A stretch of 59,762 nucleotides of DNA from Gammaproteobacteria bacterium (GCA_030835405.1 JAURPG010000032.1:1-59762), one strand, 5' to 3'; numbered from the stretch's first letter, positions 1 to 9,923 are shown. A program made the numbers and translations. Notes: generated by a model not told the origin, from the letters alone.

Positions 1-396
1 CTATGCCTGGGATTACAGGCATTATTTGATTTCAGCGAAGAAGATGATGGAACCGAGGGACTGGGCATCATCCCGGGTAAGGTCTTGCGGTTCCCTGCCC
101 GCAGTAGAGACGAAAACAATGAGGCATTCAAGATACCGCATATGGGCTGGAACCTGGTGTCGCAGAAAAAATCACACCCCATGTGGAATGATATTGGGAC
201 ACAAGAACGGTTTTACTTCGTCCATAGTTACTATGTCAAACCGCAAAACCAGGATGATATCTGCGGTACAACAGATTATATCTTTCCCTTTACCTCGGTA
301 GTGGCCAGAGATAACCTGTTTGCGGTGCAATTTCATCCCGAAAAAAGCCAAAAATGCGGCCTACAACTACTTTCAAACTTCCTGGACTGGGAATAA
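1..396 (+). CDS. hisH: Imidazole glycerol phosphate synthase, glutamine amidotransferase subunit HisH (3' part)
   Basis: HisH hydrolyses glutamine and passes ammonia to HisF in the fifth step of histidine synthesis. Only the C-terminal 131 residues are present; the frame is open to the left edge. The second visible residue is a Cys in the context LCLGLQALF, which matches the nucleophile elbow of class I amidotransferases. The other triad members lie in QFHPEKS near the end. KIPHMGWN and FYFVHSYYV are family hallmarks. The usual HisH is about 200-215 residues, so about 75-80 are missing. A shared terminator follows immediately. The other his genes presumably lie to the left. Confidence 0.95.
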   Translation, partial: LCLGLQALFDFSEEDDGTEGLGIIPGKVLRFPARSRDENNEAFKIPHMGWNLVSQKKSHPMWNDIGTQERFYFVHSYYVKPQNQDDICGTTDYIFPFTSVVARDNLFAVQFHPEKSQKCGLQLLSNFLDWE

Positions 397-431
397 AAAA
401 AGGCCGGATTCTTAAAAACCCGGCCTTTTTT
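396..431. terminator. Bidirectional intrinsic terminator between hisH and the HU gene
   Basis: GGCCGG at 402-407 pairs with CCGGCC at 420-425. The stem is flanked by an A-run on the left (396-401) and a T-run on the right (426-431), so it can end transcription from both convergent genes. Confidence 0.85.
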
Positions 432-450
432 ATTTACTAGATGCTCTGGA

Positions 451-777
451 TTAAGATGCAACAGCGTCTTTTAATGCCTTCAGAGCGGTAGCCTTAACTG
501 CGGTTGAGGCGGGTTTGGCCTTAATCATAATCTTCTCGCCTGTGAATGGATTGGTGCCTTCTCTAGCTTCACGTGCCGGCTTGATTACTCTGCGTAATTT
601 AATTCCCAGGGAAGGTACGGTAAATTCTCCAGATCCGCCTTTCTTCAAGTGAGCATGAGCAAGTTCTGCAAGGGCATCCAGAACTGCTGTGACTTCCTTC
701 TTTGACATCCCGGTATCTTCTGCGAGGGTGCTGAGAATCTGTGATTTGGTTTGTTTGGTAGCAACTGTATTAGCCAT
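451..777 (-). CDS. HU-family nucleoid DNA-binding protein
   Basis: This is a small basic protein of 108 residues, expected to bind and bend DNA as a dimer. The HU/IHF fold is recognisable: an N-terminal helical body (about 10-45), the strand EFTVPSLGIKLRRVI, and the flexible DNA-binding arm with GTNPFTGE at 74-81, equivalent to the usual GRNPxTGE. It is longer than the roughly 90-residue E. coli HU, with extra residues at both ends. AGGAG lies just before the ATG. It is a single-gene unit with its own promoter and faces hisH. Whether it is the main HU or a paralogue cannot be told, so no symbol is given. Confidence 0.9.
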   Translation of the reverse strand: MANTVATKQTKSQILSTLAEDTGMSKKEVTAVLDALAELAHAHLKKGGSGEFTVPSLGIKLRRVIKPAREAREGTNPFTGEKIMIKAKPASTAVKATALKALKDAVAS

Positions 778-882
778 TTTTTCTCCTCATGAATTGCATC
801 ATTAAATTAATTGTTCTTAGTCCATTTACCAGTGGTGATTCTTGTCAGGTCAACCGTGTTAACAACGTCCCCAAGTTGGCCA

Positions 883-911
883 ATTATGCTATGTAAATAC
901 CTCAAAGCCAA
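883..911 (-). promoter_or_regulatory. Probable sigma-70 promoter of the HU gene
   Basis: Read on the minus strand there is a -35 TTGGCT (906-911), a 17-base spacer and a -10 CATAAT (883-888). These match the consensus at 4/6 and 5/6 positions. Transcription would start near 876, leaving a leader of about 100 bases. Confidence 0.55.
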
Positions 912-1026
912 CTCCTAACCTCTATTTTTTTGCTATTTTTTCGGATTTTTTTATGAATATTGGCGACTGAGGAGGGATGTACAATTAATAGTTTCCGTGA
1001 ACTTCACATTCCTAAGTTTTTTATTA

Positions 1027-2325
1027 TTAACTCTTTTTATGGGATGACTCTCTGGCGATGGCACGATATCCGATATCAGGGCGAAAAAACATACCTTCCC
1101 AGGATATCTTGTTGATCGCGCTGAGGGCTGCCGATTGTGCAGAAGTGACGTCATCTCCCAATGCGGTGACACAGAGTACCCTGCCTCCCGCGGTGACTAT
1201 GTCCTCATCCTGCTCAACGGTCCCGGCATGGAATACCTTAACCTCTCGTCCAAGGTCATTATTGAGACCATGGATTTTATCACCTTTATGTGGCGCATCA
1301 GGATAACCCTCCGCTGCGGCTACGATACCCAGTGCGGTGCGCTTGTCCCAGGTAATATCACATTTATCCAGTTTTCCCTGCAGGGCAATGTCACATAGTT
1401 GAACCAGGTCTGATTGCAGGCGCATCATAATGGGCTGGGTTTCCGGATCACCAAAACGGCAATTATATTCCAGCACCTTGATATCACCTTGAGGTGAGAT
1501 CATTAGTCCGGCATATAGGAAGCCTGTATAAGGAATACCGTCAGATATCATGCCAGCAATGGTTGGATTGATAACTGTCTCCACTATCTTGTGATAAATT
1601 TCAGGGGTAACTACCGGTGCTGGCGAATACGCCCCCATACCACCGGTATTTGGCCCCTTGTCCCCCGAATCCCTGGCCTTATGGTCCTGTGAGGTGGCCA
1701 TGGGCAGGATGTGCTTTCCATCGGCCATAACGATAAAGCTCGCTTCCTCACCTTCCAGAAAATCTTCGATGACGACCCTGTGACCAGCTTCCCCAAAACG
1801 GTTGCCGAATAGCATGTCGTTAATAGCTCGTCGGGCTTCGTCTTTGCTCAGGGCAATAATCACACCTTTTCCTGCCGCCAGGCCATCAGCCTTGATGACA
1901 ACGGGTATCGCATGGTCATCAATATAGGCCTGGGCCTCTTCAATCTCGGTAAAAACCTGGTAATCGGCGGTTGGGATCTGGTGTCTTGCGAGAAAGTCTT
2001 TTGTAAATGCCTTGGAACCTTCAAGTGCAGCTGCCGCCCTGGTTGGCCCAAAACACTTCAATCCTGCAGCATCAAATGCATCTACAACACCGGCAACCAG
2101 CGGTCCTTCAGGACCAATGATAGTCAGCCCAACCTGGTTTTCCCTGGCAAATTCAATAAGCCCTTGAATATCATCTGCGGCGATATTGACATTTTTTAAT
2201 CCTGGCTCATGTGCACTACCAGCATTTCCAGGTGCAACAAACACGGTCTGAACCCCTTCAGACTGGGCGCATTTCCAGGCCAATGCATGTTCACGTCCTC
2301 CACCGCCTACGATTAATATATTCAT
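1027..2325 (-). CDS. purD: Phosphoribosylamine-glycine ligase (GAR synthetase)
   Basis: This enzyme joins glycine to phosphoribosylamine using ATP, the second step of purine synthesis. The 432-residue length is normal. The N-terminal MNILIVGGGGREHALAWK, the ATP-grasp segment PVVIKADGLAAGKGV, and QDHKARDSGDKGPNTGGMGAYSP are diagnostic, and EYNCRFGDPETQ supplies the metal-binding region. It follows purH after about 100 bases and is probably the last gene of a dusB-fis-purH-purD transcript. No clear Shine-Dalgarno sequence precedes its ATG. No obvious terminator was seen after the stop. Confidence 0.97.
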   Translation of the reverse strand: MNILIVGGGGREHALAWKCAQSEGVQTVFVAPGNAGSAHEPGLKNVNIAADDIQGLIEFARENQVGLTIIGPEGPLVAGVVDAFDAAGLKCFGPTRAAAALEGSKAFTKDFLARHQIPTADYQVFTEIEEAQAYIDDHAIPVVIKADGLAAGKGVIIALSKDEARRAINDMLFGNRFGEAGHRVVIEDFLEGEEASFIVMADGKHILPMATSQDHKARDSGDKGPNTGGMGAYSPAPVVTPEIYHKIVETVINPTIAGMISDGIPYTGFLYAGLMISPQGDIKVLEYNCRFGDPETQPIMMRLQSDLVQLCDIALQGKLDKCDITWDKRTALGIVAAAEGYPDAPHKGDKIHGLNNDLGREVKVFHAGTVEQDEDIVTAGGRVLCVTALGDDVTSAQSAALSAINKISWEGMFFRPDIGYRAIARESSHKKS

Positions 2326-2423
2326 TCAAGTAAGGAGTAAAAAGTGATAGGTGAGTGGACATGCACGCTACAGGGTGTCGGCCGCAAGCGATTGGATATA
2401 TTTCTAAATCTCATTACTGTTTC

Positions 2424-3986
2424 CTAATGGCGGAAGTGGCGCATGCCAGTGAATACCATGGCCATATCGTGTTCATCGGCAGCAGCAATCACTTCTTCGT
2501 CACGCATGGACCCCCCTGGCTGTATCACTGCGGTAATTCCGGCCTTTGCTGCAGAGTCAATCCCGTCTCTGAATGGGAAAAAGGCATCAGATGCCATCAC
2601 TGAACCAGCAACCTCAAGATCTTCATCTTCTGCTTTAATTACCGCAATTCTTGCGCTATACACGCGGCTCATCTGGCCGGCACCAATACCGATGGTTTGT
2701 TGGTTTTTTATATAAACAATGGCGTTGGACTTAACATATTTTACAACATGCCAGGCAAACAACAGGTCCTTTAGTTCCTGTATAGAAGGTTCGCGCCTGG
2801 TCACTGTCTTCAGGTCTGAAGAATTAATTCGACCAGTGTCGTTGTCCTGGACTAACAAACCACCACTGACCCGTTTGAGGTCAAGTTGCTGCATAACATG
2901 CGCCCGGTTGCCAATGGAGAGTACCCGGATATTGGCCTTGGCGCTGATGATCTCAAGGGCCGCCTGGTCAACCTCTGGAGCGATAATGACCTCAACAAAC
3001 TGTCTATCGATTATGGCTTTGGCTGTTTCGGCATCTAGTTTCCTGTTAAAAGCGATTATGCCGCCAAATGCAGAAACCGGATCTGTCTTATATGCCCCTT
3101 CATAGGCATCCAGTATCGTCTCACCCATGGCAACGCCACAGGGGTTGGCGTGCTTTACAATAACACAAGCCGGTTGAGTAATTCCCAGCACACATTCCAA
3201 TGCCGCATCTGTATCGGCAATATTATTATAAGACAGTTCCTTGCCCTGTAATTGGCTGGCATTTGCCAATGTACCGGGCGTTGAAGTGTGCTCTACATAA
3301 AAGGCAGCACTCTGATGCGGATTTTCACCATATCTCAGGTCCTGTTTTTTTCTGAACTGCATGGTATAAGTCATGGGATAATCAACGTATTTACCCGGCT
3401 CCTCCATTGCTCCAAGATAATTTGACACGGATGCATCATAGTTTGCAGTATGTGAAAAGACTTTTTGCGCCAATTTGAACCGGGTTTTATCGGACAACTG
3501 ACAATCGTTCTTTTGCAATTCATCAATGATACCTTCATAGTCACCTGCATCCACAACCACACCTACATAGGCATGATTTTTTGCCGCCGAACGCAACATG
3601 GTAGGGCCTCCGATATCAATATTCTCTATGGCCTCCTCAAGGGTACATTCATGCCTTGATACCGTCGCTTCGAATGGATAGAGATTAACTATCACCAGGT
3701 CAATAGGATCAATACCGTGTTCCGCCATTACATCATCATCGGTTCCCCGTCTTCCCAGTAAACCACCATGCACCTTGGGGTGCAGGGTCTTGACCCTGCC
3801 ATCCATAATCTCCGGAAAACCCGTATATTCGGAGACATCGGTTACCTCTATGCCATTTCCTTCAAGTAACTTGGCAGTACCACCGGTAGACAGAATACTG
3901 ATTTCCAAGGCCTGCAACTGACTACACAATTCGATGATTCCGGTTTTATCTGAGACGCTGACCAGCGCACGCTTTACAACTGACAT
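2424..3986 (-). CDS. purH: Bifunctional AICAR transformylase / IMP cyclohydrolase
   Basis: PurH carries out the last two steps of IMP synthesis: formyl transfer from 10-formyl-THF to AICAR, then ring closure. The 520 residues cover both domains. The N-terminal MGS-like cyclohydrolase domain (about 1-200) contains LISTGGTAK-like [22 protein letters not shown] and [13 protein letters not shown]. The transformylase domain contains [19 protein letters not shown] and [10 protein letters not shown] and ends in MRHFRH. The gene lies just downstream of fis and upstream of purD on the same strand, an arrangement common in gammaproteobacteria. Confidence 0.97.
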   Translation of the reverse strand: MSVVKRALVSVSDKTGIIELCSQLQALEISILSTGGTAKLLEGNGIEVTDVSEYTGFPEIMDGRVKTLHPKVHGGLLGRRGTDDDVMAEHGIDPIDLVIVNLYPFEATVSRHECTLEEAIENIDIGGPTMLRSAAKNHAYVGVVVDAGDYEGIIDELQKNDCQLSDKTRFKLAQKVFSHTANYDASVSNYLGAMEEPGKYVDYPMTYTMQFRKKQDLRYGENPHQSAAFYVEHTSTPGTLANASQLQGKELSYNNIADTDAALECVLGITQPACVIVKHANPCGVAMGETILDAYEGAYKTDPVSAFGGIIAFNRKLDAETAKAIIDRQFVEVIIAPEVDQAALEIISAKANIRVLSIGNRAHVMQQLDLKRVSGGLLVQDNDTGRINSSDLKTVTRREPSIQELKDLLFAWHVVKYVKSNAIVYIKNQQTIGIGAGQMSRVYSARIAVIKAEDEDLEVAGSVMASDAFFPFRDGIDSAAKAGITAVIQPGGSMRDEEVIAAADEHDMAMVFTGMRHFRH

Positions 3987-4036
3987 AGGTATGGCTTCCT
4001 TTACAGAATAGTTAGTTCCTGGTTTTACTACAGAGT

Positions 4037-4321
4037 TTATTCAATTTTGTACTTGCGTAACCTGTTTCTCAATGTCCCCCGGTTCAATCCAAGCATGTCT
4101 GCTGCCCTGGAAACATTTCCCTCGGTATAATCAAGAACAGATTCAAACAAGGGCACTTCGATTTGGGTCATTATCAATTGGTAAAGGTCCGCAGGATCCT
4201 GCCCATCAAGGTCCTGAAAATATCGATCCATGGCAACCCTGACATTTTCACTCAAACATGCGGCCCCATTACTACCAACTTTTGGAGAGTTTGTTTTTTT
4301 CTTTTTCCTTGCGGATGTCAT
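4037..4321 (-). CDS. fis: DNA-binding protein Fis
   Basis: Fis is a dimeric nucleoid protein that activates stable-RNA promoters and organises the chromosome in fast growth. The protein has 94 residues (E. coli 98). The C-terminal helix-turn-helix [19 protein letters not shown] (about 66-84) is very close to the E. coli sequence. The N-terminal 30 residues are poorly conserved and rich in Lys and Ser. Its ATG overlaps the dusB stop codon (ATGA), so translation is probably coupled, as in the classical dusB-fis operon. Confidence 0.96.
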   Translation of the reverse strand: MTSARKKKKTNSPKVGSNGAACLSENVRVAMDRYFQDLDGQDPADLYQLIMTQIEVPLFESVLDYTEGNVSRAADMLGLNRGTLRNRLRKYKIE

Positions 4322-5301
4322 GCTGCCAGGCTCACCTCTAACCGGGAATTTATGAAGTCCCTGACCATTGCAATTTGCAACTCCGCATCACTTATTCGAC
4401 ATATCCTGATACGGAAACTTTCAAATTCCGGAAATTTAACACAGTATTTATAAATATGTTTGCGCGCGATCCTCACTCCCAGATAGTCACCATAATGTTT
4501 ATGTATTTCCCGCAAATGCCATTCCACAACATTTGCGATTTCATGCAAATCTGGGGCTTGTGGTTCTATGCCGGTGGCCAGAAAATTTCTTATTTGCCTG
4601 AACAGCCATGGATTGCCCATGCTGGCCCGGCCTATCATGACGCCATCTGCACCGGTATCATTCAGGACAGTCTGCACATCTTCAACAGATCTTATATCAC
4701 CGTTGGCAATCACCTGTATGCCAACACTGGCCTTAACCTCAGCTACGGTATGGTGTTCAACATCACCACTAAAACCACAGGCCCGGGTCCGGCCATGAAC
4801 AGTTAATCTTGCAATACCACAATCCTCGGCTATTTTTGCAATTTTCACGGCATTTTTTGAGGTTTTGTCCCACCCGGTACGGATTTTCAGGGTCACGGGA
4901 ACCGTGGCGGCCTTGACCACAGAACGAAGTATATTTTCCACCAGCCCGGGGTCTCTAAGCAAGGAAGACCCTGCCATCACGTGACAAACTTTTTTTGCCG
5001 GACAACCCATATTTATATCAATAACGTCAGCACCATTTTCAATATTCAACACCGCAGCCTCAGCCATCCTGGTCGGGTCTGCACCTGCGATTTGAACGAT
5101 CACCGGGGACTCTTCATCAGCCAGGTCACGTCTGAATTTTGATTTACTTGATCTATATAGATTAACATCAGATGAAATCATCTCTGAGACACAGGCATGC
5201 GCACCCATGCGTCTACACAAGCGCCTGAATGGCTTGTCAGTAATGCCGGCCATAGGCGCAAGCATAATAACTTTTTCTTTTGAATCAGACCTGATGATCA
5301 T
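4318..5301 (-). CDS. dusB: tRNA-dihydrouridine synthase B
   Basis: This FMN- and NADPH-dependent enzyme reduces uridine to dihydrouridine in the D-loop of tRNA. The protein has 327 residues. MLAPMAGITDKPFRRLCRRMGA opens the TIM barrel, and INMGCPAKKVC carries the catalytic Cys at about residue 100. TVHGRTRACGFSGDV and IANGDI are phosphate- and flavin-binding segments. It is the first gene of the dusB-fis unit, with a 334-base gene-free stretch upstream. The assignment to DusB rather than DusA or DusC rests on these motifs and on the linked fis. Confidence 0.96.
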   Translation of the reverse strand: MIIRSDSKEKVIMLAPMAGITDKPFRRLCRRMGAHACVSEMISSDVNLYRSSKSKFRRDLADEESPVIVQIAGADPTRMAEAAVLNIENGADVIDINMGCPAKKVCHVMAGSSLLRDPGLVENILRSVVKAATVPVTLKIRTGWDKTSKNAVKIAKIAEDCGIARLTVHGRTRACGFSGDVEHHTVAEVKASVGIQVIANGDIRSVEDVQTVLNDTGADGVMIGRASMGNPWLFRQIRNFLATGIEPQAPDLHEIANVVEWHLREIHKHYGDYLGVRIARKHIYKYCVKFPEFESFRIRICRISDAELQIAMVRDFINSRLEVSLAA

Positions 5302-5635
5302 CCTTGTACCGCTTATTATTTTTTTAAATCGGGGCGGTTTAACGTAGAGTCCTAATCATATCGAGGATTATGATTATTGGAAAGTACTACCTGAATAAAT
5401 CTTCAGTAAAAATTTCTTTGCAAGTTACAGTGTTGTTCTAATTCTCTATACAGGTATCGACGTTAAGCTATTCATTGAGTTGCAAATTCTCATATGCGTG
5501 TTCTGCTGAAAATGGGGATAACTTGAACAGGTTTTTACCTGGGTCTCTAATATTCCGCAACATTAATCATGTTCAGTATCAAATCCTGCTGGTATGTACC
5601 GGTGGTACAGGATATTCAGTTAATTCAGGAATGGT
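5302..5635 (-). promoter_or_regulatory. Gene-free stretch holding the likely dusB-fis promoter and a dyad
   Basis: No credible gene lies in these 334 bases. The most visible structure is an 8-base perfect dyad, TAATCATA at 5353-5360 with TATGATTA at 5369-5376, centred about 64 bases upstream of the dusB start. Between the dyad and dusB, the minus strand holds a G/C-rich patch (CCGCCCCG) followed by A-rich DNA. That would suit a G/C-rich discriminator, but no convincing -35/-10 pair could be fixed. The part nearest 5635 is the 3' flank of the zinc-ribbon gene and shows no strong terminator. Confidence 0.35.
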
Positions 5636-6514
5636 TCAAATAAAATTAAACTCGAAACTCACAGCAGCACTTGTACTGCCAGTTAGTTCAAGAATAATAT
5701 GAACCGGGATTTTAACAGGCATACCATCTTCAATAATTATGGATTGATCAAGATATTCAAGTGGTTTGAATATTCGATATCCGGTCACCTGTCCTTCAGT
5801 ATTATACAACGTCAACCTGAGGTCCGGATAAGGTTGTATTATCTCAGACTGGTTTTCCATCGTAGCATTAACCAGAAGGGTATCCGCATACCTTGGGTGA
5901 TCTCTCACATCTCTATTTAACAGGACAATTGACTGGATATCTCTGGCCCTGACCAATTCACATTCAAACCGTTCACAAACCTTACGGGCGTAGGGTAGAT
6001 ATTCCGGATAGGCAGAGAGTATCCGATCCCTGTTAAACCATACCAGCTGGGTGGTTGCCACAATAAACAGGAGCGTGACGGCAATAAACCAGAAAAATAT
6101 TTTCCACCTGGACGGCTGTGACTCATGGGTTCCCAGGATTTCATGGGCACGTTCATCATCTGCCAACATAGTATCCTGTTGTTCAGAAAAGTAAGTTTCT
6201 GACGACTCATTATCTATTGCATTGTCACCAGGTTCATCCTGCTCCAAAGCGGGTTCAGAAACATCCGGATCATACTGAACACCATCGCTATTCCCTTCGG
6301 CACCGGGAATATCAAACTGTGGTTCTTCAAGCTCGCCATCCAGGGCTGCGATATCTTCTAAATCTTGTTTTGTTGCTATGGGCAAGTCATGTAATCTTTC
6401 AAGGGCATTAAATTGTTCTCCACAAAACCCGCACTGAACGGTCCCCTTTGCGGCTGATAGCTGCCATGCATAGATACGAAACTGGCGAGAACAGGATGGG
6501 CAATCTGTAATCAT
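5636..6514 (-). CDS. Zinc-ribbon and DUF3426 domain membrane protein
   Basis: The function is unknown. An N-terminal zinc ribbon of the MJ0042 type has the pairs C5-P-S-C8 and C28-G-F-C31. An acidic, low-complexity stretch (about 55-125) follows, then one membrane helix (about 137-160, WKIFFWFIAVTLLF onwards), then a C-terminal DUF3426-like domain. The ribbon would face the cytoplasm and the C-terminal domain the periplasm. It starts 10 bases after prmA ends, so it is probably the last gene of the aroQ-accB-accC-prmA operon. Proteins of this kind often sit next to prmA in gammaproteobacteria, but no role is established. Confidence 0.85.
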   Translation of the reverse strand: MITDCPSCSRQFRIYAWQLSAAKGTVQCGFCGEQFNALERLHDLPIATKQDLEDIAALDGELEEPQFDIPGAEGNSDGVQYDPDVSEPALEQDEPGDNAIDNESSETYFSEQQDTMLADDERAHEILGTHESQPSRWKIFFWFIAVTLLFIVATTQLVWFNRDRILSAYPEYLPYARKVCERFECELVRARDIQSIVLLNRDVRDHPRYADTLLVNATMENQSEIIQPYPDLRLTLYNTEGQVTGYRIFKPLEYLDQSIIIEDGMPVKIPVHIILELTGSTSAAVSFEFNFI

Positions 6515-6523
6515 GAAATGAGA

Positions 6524-7414
6524 TTATAACAAATCCATTTTTTTGACACCTGTTAACATGGCCCATTCATTCTTGAATACTGGATCAGACATATCAAACC
6601 AGTCTGAATAACATCCAAGGCAATCGTCAACCTGGTTGGCTAGCAATCCAGACAAAACGATCCTGCCGTCATTTACCAGATAACTATTAAAACGACCCGC
6701 AAGCAACAGCAAAGGCTCAAGCAGGATGTTGGCAATAAGGATGTCTGCAGAATGTTTACCGGGGTTGCCTTGCTTTAAAATAAAGAATTTGTCCTGGACT
6801 TCATTTTTTTCTGCGTTGGCAATAGATGCAGTGACTGCCTGGGGATCAATATCGATACCGGTTACTGATTTTGCCCCTAATTTTGCCGCTGTAATTCCCA
6901 AAATACCTGAACCACACCCATAATCAATCACACGTTTAAGCTTGGGCGGGTTATCTACCAGCCATTCAAGGCACAATGATGTGGTTTCATGGGTGCCGGT
7001 TCCGAAGGCCAGCCCGGGGTCCAGTTTAACCAGGCAGGCAATCCCCTCAGGCGCCTCAGTCCAGCTCGGGCATACACAAAGTGTATCTTTAATAGTGACC
7101 GGCCCAAACCCGGCCTTAAACGCACCCTCCCAGTCTTCATCCTTTAATAAGTCCAGCTGATAACCCAGAATATTCTGGGTTCCGATCCTGTTTCGAACAC
7201 AGGCCATCAGAATGTCCATATCGATATCCGGGTCCAGTAATGCAGTTAAATTGGTAATTTTCCAATATTGCTGAACGGCTGTAGGATCATCAAACACTGC
7301 CTCAGGGGAACCCGGGGTATAGCTGATAGATGCCGCAGAGAAACTTTCCAGTAACCCCCTCAGGTCGTCAAGATACTCCTGTGGGCATGAGATACTCAGC
7401 CTTAACCATGTCAT
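6524..7414 (-). CDS. prmA: Ribosomal protein L11 methyltransferase
   Basis: PrmA trimethylates several amino groups of ribosomal protein L11 using S-adenosylmethionine. The protein has 296 residues, the usual length. The N-terminal substrate-recognition domain begins MTWLRLSISCPQEYLDDL. The C-terminal methyltransferase domain has LDPGLAFGTGTHETT, the SAM motif VIDYGCGSGILGI, and DILIANILLEPL. The gene lies downstream of accC after a gap of about 70 bases, a widely conserved neighbourhood. Confidence 0.97.
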   Translation of the reverse strand: MTWLRLSISCPQEYLDDLRGLLESFSAASISYTPGSPEAVFDDPTAVQQYWKITNLTALLDPDIDMDILMACVRNRIGTQNILGYQLDLLKDEDWEGAFKAGFGPVTIKDTLCVCPSWTEAPEGIACLVKLDPGLAFGTGTHETTSLCLEWLVDNPPKLKRVIDYGCGSGILGITAAKLGAKSVTGIDIDPQAVTASIANAEKNEVQDKFFILKQGNPGKHSADILIANILLEPLLLLAGRFNSYLVNDGRIVLSGLLANQVDDCLGCYSDWFDMSDPVFKNEWAMLTGVKKMDLL

Positions 7415-7481
7415 TATATGGTCCCGGCCTGGATTAAAGTTGTCATGAACTAGAACTTGTCAGTAGTACAACAATATGGGA

Positions 7482-8825
7482 TTACTTTAAGCCCATTTTC
7501 TTTTCGAGATAATGAATGTTAGTGCCACCATTAATGAATGCAGCATCATCCATAAGCTTTCTATGCAAGGGGATATTGGTTTTTATACCATCGATAACAA
7601 TCTCTGATAATGCCATGGACATTCGCTTAATAGCCAGCTCACGGGTCTCGCCATGGGCGATTAGCTTCCCGATCAGGGAGTCATAATGGGGAGGTATCGC
7701 ATATCCCTGGTATACATGGGTATCCACCCTGATGCCTGGACCACCGGGAGGGTGGTAATGGGTAATGGTGCCAGGGGATGGCATGAAGCTCTCCGGGTCT
7801 TCTGCATTGATCCTGCATTCAATGGCATGTCCATTAAGATGGATTTCAGACTGACGATAGGACAACTTTTCACCGGCGGCAATACGTAGTTGTTCCTTAA
7901 CGATATCCACACCGGTAATACATTCAGTTATCGGATGTTCAACCTGTACTCTGGTATTCATTTCTATAAAATAAAATTCGCCATCTTCATATAAAAATTC
8001 GAATGTGCCGGCATTCACATAACCTATTTTTCTACAGGCATCGGCACATAGTTCTCCCACCTTTCTTTTTATGCGGTCTTTAATATGTGGGGCCGGGGCC
8101 TCTTCTAATATTTTTTGATTCCGCCTTTGCATGGAACAGTCTCTTTCTCCCAGGTGTATCACATTTCCATGGGTATCCGCCAGAACCTGTATCTCAATAT
8201 GCCTGGGGTTCTCCAGGTACTTTTCCATATAAATCGTATCGTCATTAAATGCCGCAAGAGATTCAGAGCGGGTCAGGGATACCGCATTACGCAAGGTCGC
8301 TTCACTATGGACCACACGCATTCCCCTGCCTCCTCCTCCACCCGATGCCTTGATAATGACCGGGTAACCAATATCTTTGGCGATCTTTGACACTTCGGTC
8401 ATATCATCAGTCAATGGACCGTCAGAGCCCGGCACGCATGGGACACCGCTTTCCTGCATGGCTGAGCGTGCGGATATCTTGCTTCCCATCAACCGTATGG
8501 TTTCTGACCTGGGACCGATAAACGTGAAGCCGCTTTGCTCAACCCGCTCTGCAAAATCCGGGTTTTCCGACAAGAATCCATAACCGGGATGAATTCCAAC
8601 CGCATCTGTCACCTCGGCAGCACTAATTACTGAAGGGATATTCATATAACTTTCTACCGAAGCCGCAGGACCGATACAGACAGCCTCATCAGCTAGCAAT
8701 ACATGCTTTTGACTTCTGTCCGCCTCAGAAAATACTGCAACAGTCTTAATACCCAGCTCATGGCAGGCACGTAACACCCTGAGTGCGATTTCACCGCGGT
8801 TTGCTATGACAACTTTTTCAAGCAT
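7482..8825 (-). CDS. accC: Acetyl-CoA carboxylase, biotin carboxylase subunit
   Basis: AccC uses ATP and bicarbonate to carboxylate the biotin on AccB, the first half of the committed step of fatty acid synthesis. The 447 residues are typical. [20 protein letters not shown], the glycine-rich ATP-grasp loop [23 protein letters not shown], and [22 protein letters not shown] are all present. It lies 45 bases downstream of accB, as in E. coli, and the two are almost certainly co-transcribed. Confidence 0.98.
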   Translation of the reverse strand: MLEKVVIANRGEIALRVLRACHELGIKTVAVFSEADRSQKHVLLADEAVCIGPAASVESYMNIPSVISAAEVTDAVGIHPGYGFLSENPDFAERVEQSGFTFIGPRSETIRLMGSKISARSAMQESGVPCVPGSDGPLTDDMTEVSKIAKDIGYPVIIKASGGGGGRGMRVVHSEATLRNAVSLTRSESLAAFNDDTIYMEKYLENPRHIEIQVLADTHGNVIHLGERDCSMQRRNQKILEEAPAPHIKDRIKRKVGELCADACRKIGYVNAGTFEFLYEDGEFYFIEMNTRVQVEHPITECITGVDIVKEQLRIAAGEKLSYRQSEIHLNGHAIECRINAEDPESFMPSPGTITHYHPPGGPGIRVDTHVYQGYAIPPHYDSLIGKLIAHGETRELAIKRMSMALSEIVIDGIKTNIPLHRKLMDDAAFINGGTNIHYLEKKMGLK

Positions 8826-8870
8826 TTATAAACACACTGATCTTAGGCTTGGCGATTGGGCAATGGATAA

Positions 8871-9344
8871 TCAGGCTTCACGAACCTGAAAAAGCGGTTG
8901 GCCATATTCAACCGGATCACCATTCTCCACCATGACGCGACTGATGACGCCATTTGCATCAGATTCAATCTGGTTCATTATCTTCATTGCTTCAATAATG
9001 CAGACCACGTCTCCTACTTTTATAGGTTTACCATGCTCAGTAAATGGGGGTTTATCTGGTGCCGATGAACTGTAAAAGATACCCACCATGGGCGCTATGA
9101 TGTAATGACCGAGGTCTTCCTTGGGAGCTTCTGCCTGGGCTGGATTTGTGGATTGGCCTGCTGGCGCAGATACCGTTTCCTGCCGGACATCATTAGAGGG
9201 GACATGGACGACTGTTTGTGGATGCTCTGCATAGCTACTATGCCTGCTGATTCGAACCGATTCTTCGCCCTCATGAATTTCAATTTCTGAAACCTTGGAT
9301 TCCTCCAGCATTTCGATGAGCTTCTTAACCTTACGAATATCCAT
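8871..9344 (-). CDS. accB: Acetyl-CoA carboxylase, biotin carboxyl carrier protein
   Basis: AccB carries the biotin that shuttles CO2 between AccC and the carboxyltransferase. The protein has 157 residues. It has a short N-terminal helical region (1-25), a Pro/Ala/Gln-rich linker (about 50-78), and a biotinyl domain. Lys121 in IIEAMKIMNQIESD is the expected biotinylation site. The usual EAMKM motif is EAMKI here, a conservative change. The thumb segment (YSSSAPDKPPF) is present, as in bacterial AccB. Only one base separates it from the end of aroQ. Confidence 0.97.
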   Translation of the reverse strand: MDIRKVKKLIEMLEESKVSEIEIHEGEESVRISRHSSYAEHPQTVVHVPSNDVRQETVSAPAGQSTNPAQAEAPKEDLGHYIIAPMVGIFYSSSAPDKPPFTEHGKPIKVGDVVCIIEAMKIMNQIESDANGVISRVMVENGDPVEYGQPLFQVREA

Positions 9345-9345
9345 A

Positions 9346-9792
9346 TTATTGCCCCTGTTTTAATTTTTCATCGATTGCGCTGAGTGCATATATATAGCCC
9401 TGTGCCCCAAGCCCACTGATGACACCAATGGCCCGGTCAGATAAATAAGAATGCTGTCTGAATGCTTCTCTGGCAAATACGTTAGAGAGGTGTACCTCAA
9501 TAAACGGGATATCCACGCCCAGCAGGGCATCACGCAACGCAATACTGGTGTGAGTAAAGGCGCCGGGGTTAATGATGATATGGCTTACCCCTTGATCTCG
9601 CGCGAGATGGATCCTGTCAATAATCTCATGCTCGGCATTACTCTGATAATGTTCCAGTCCGTGGCCAAGTTTTTTTGCTTCTGTCACCAGCATTCGCTGG
9701 ATATCGTCCAGCGTGGTAGTACCATACACCTCAGGCTCCCGGGTCCCCAGTAGATTCAAATTTGGACCATTAATAACCAGAATTGATGCCAT
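9346..9792 (-). CDS. aroQ: Type II 3-dehydroquinate dehydratase
   Basis: AroQ dehydrates 3-dehydroquinate to 3-dehydroshikimate in the shikimate pathway; the type II enzyme is a dodecamer. The chosen start gives 148 residues beginning [20 protein letters not shown], the standard N-terminus with the catalytic loop. [14 protein letters not shown] and [19 protein letters not shown] contain the catalytic His and substrate-binding residues. The frame could begin nine codons earlier at 9819, but that ATG has no ribosome-binding site while 9792 is preceded by GAGGGG. It heads the aroQ-accB-accC-prmA operon. Confidence 0.95.
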   Translation of the reverse strand: MASILVINGPNLNLLGTREPEVYGTTTLDDIQRMLVTEAKKLGHGLEHYQSNAEHEIIDRIHLARDQGVSHIIINPGAFTHTSIALRDALLGVDIPFIEVHLSNVFAREAFRQHSYLSDRAIGVISGLGAQGYIYALSAIDEKLKQGQ

Positions 9793-9923
9793 TTTCCCCT
9801 CAAATTCGGCAAAAGCCATTATTATTAGAATGTATTAAAAAAATGAAAATAGATACTTATATATGCATTTTAGCGGAATTTAGACGAATATTCGAGTTTT
9901 TTTCGATGCAGGATCTAATTTGT

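Noticed and set aside
26-301. Open frame of 91 codons inside hisH
   Set aside because: It is in another frame from the HisH coding sequence, has no family pattern, and its translation is unlike any protein; the HisH frame fully explains the region.
951-1172. Minus-strand frame of 73 codons at the end of purD
   Set aside because: It overlaps purD in another frame and shows no family features.
5475-5702. Plus-strand frame of 75 codons between dusB and the zinc-ribbon gene
   Set aside because: It runs into the 3' end of the zinc-ribbon gene on the other strand, has no convincing ribosome-binding site and no recognisable motif.
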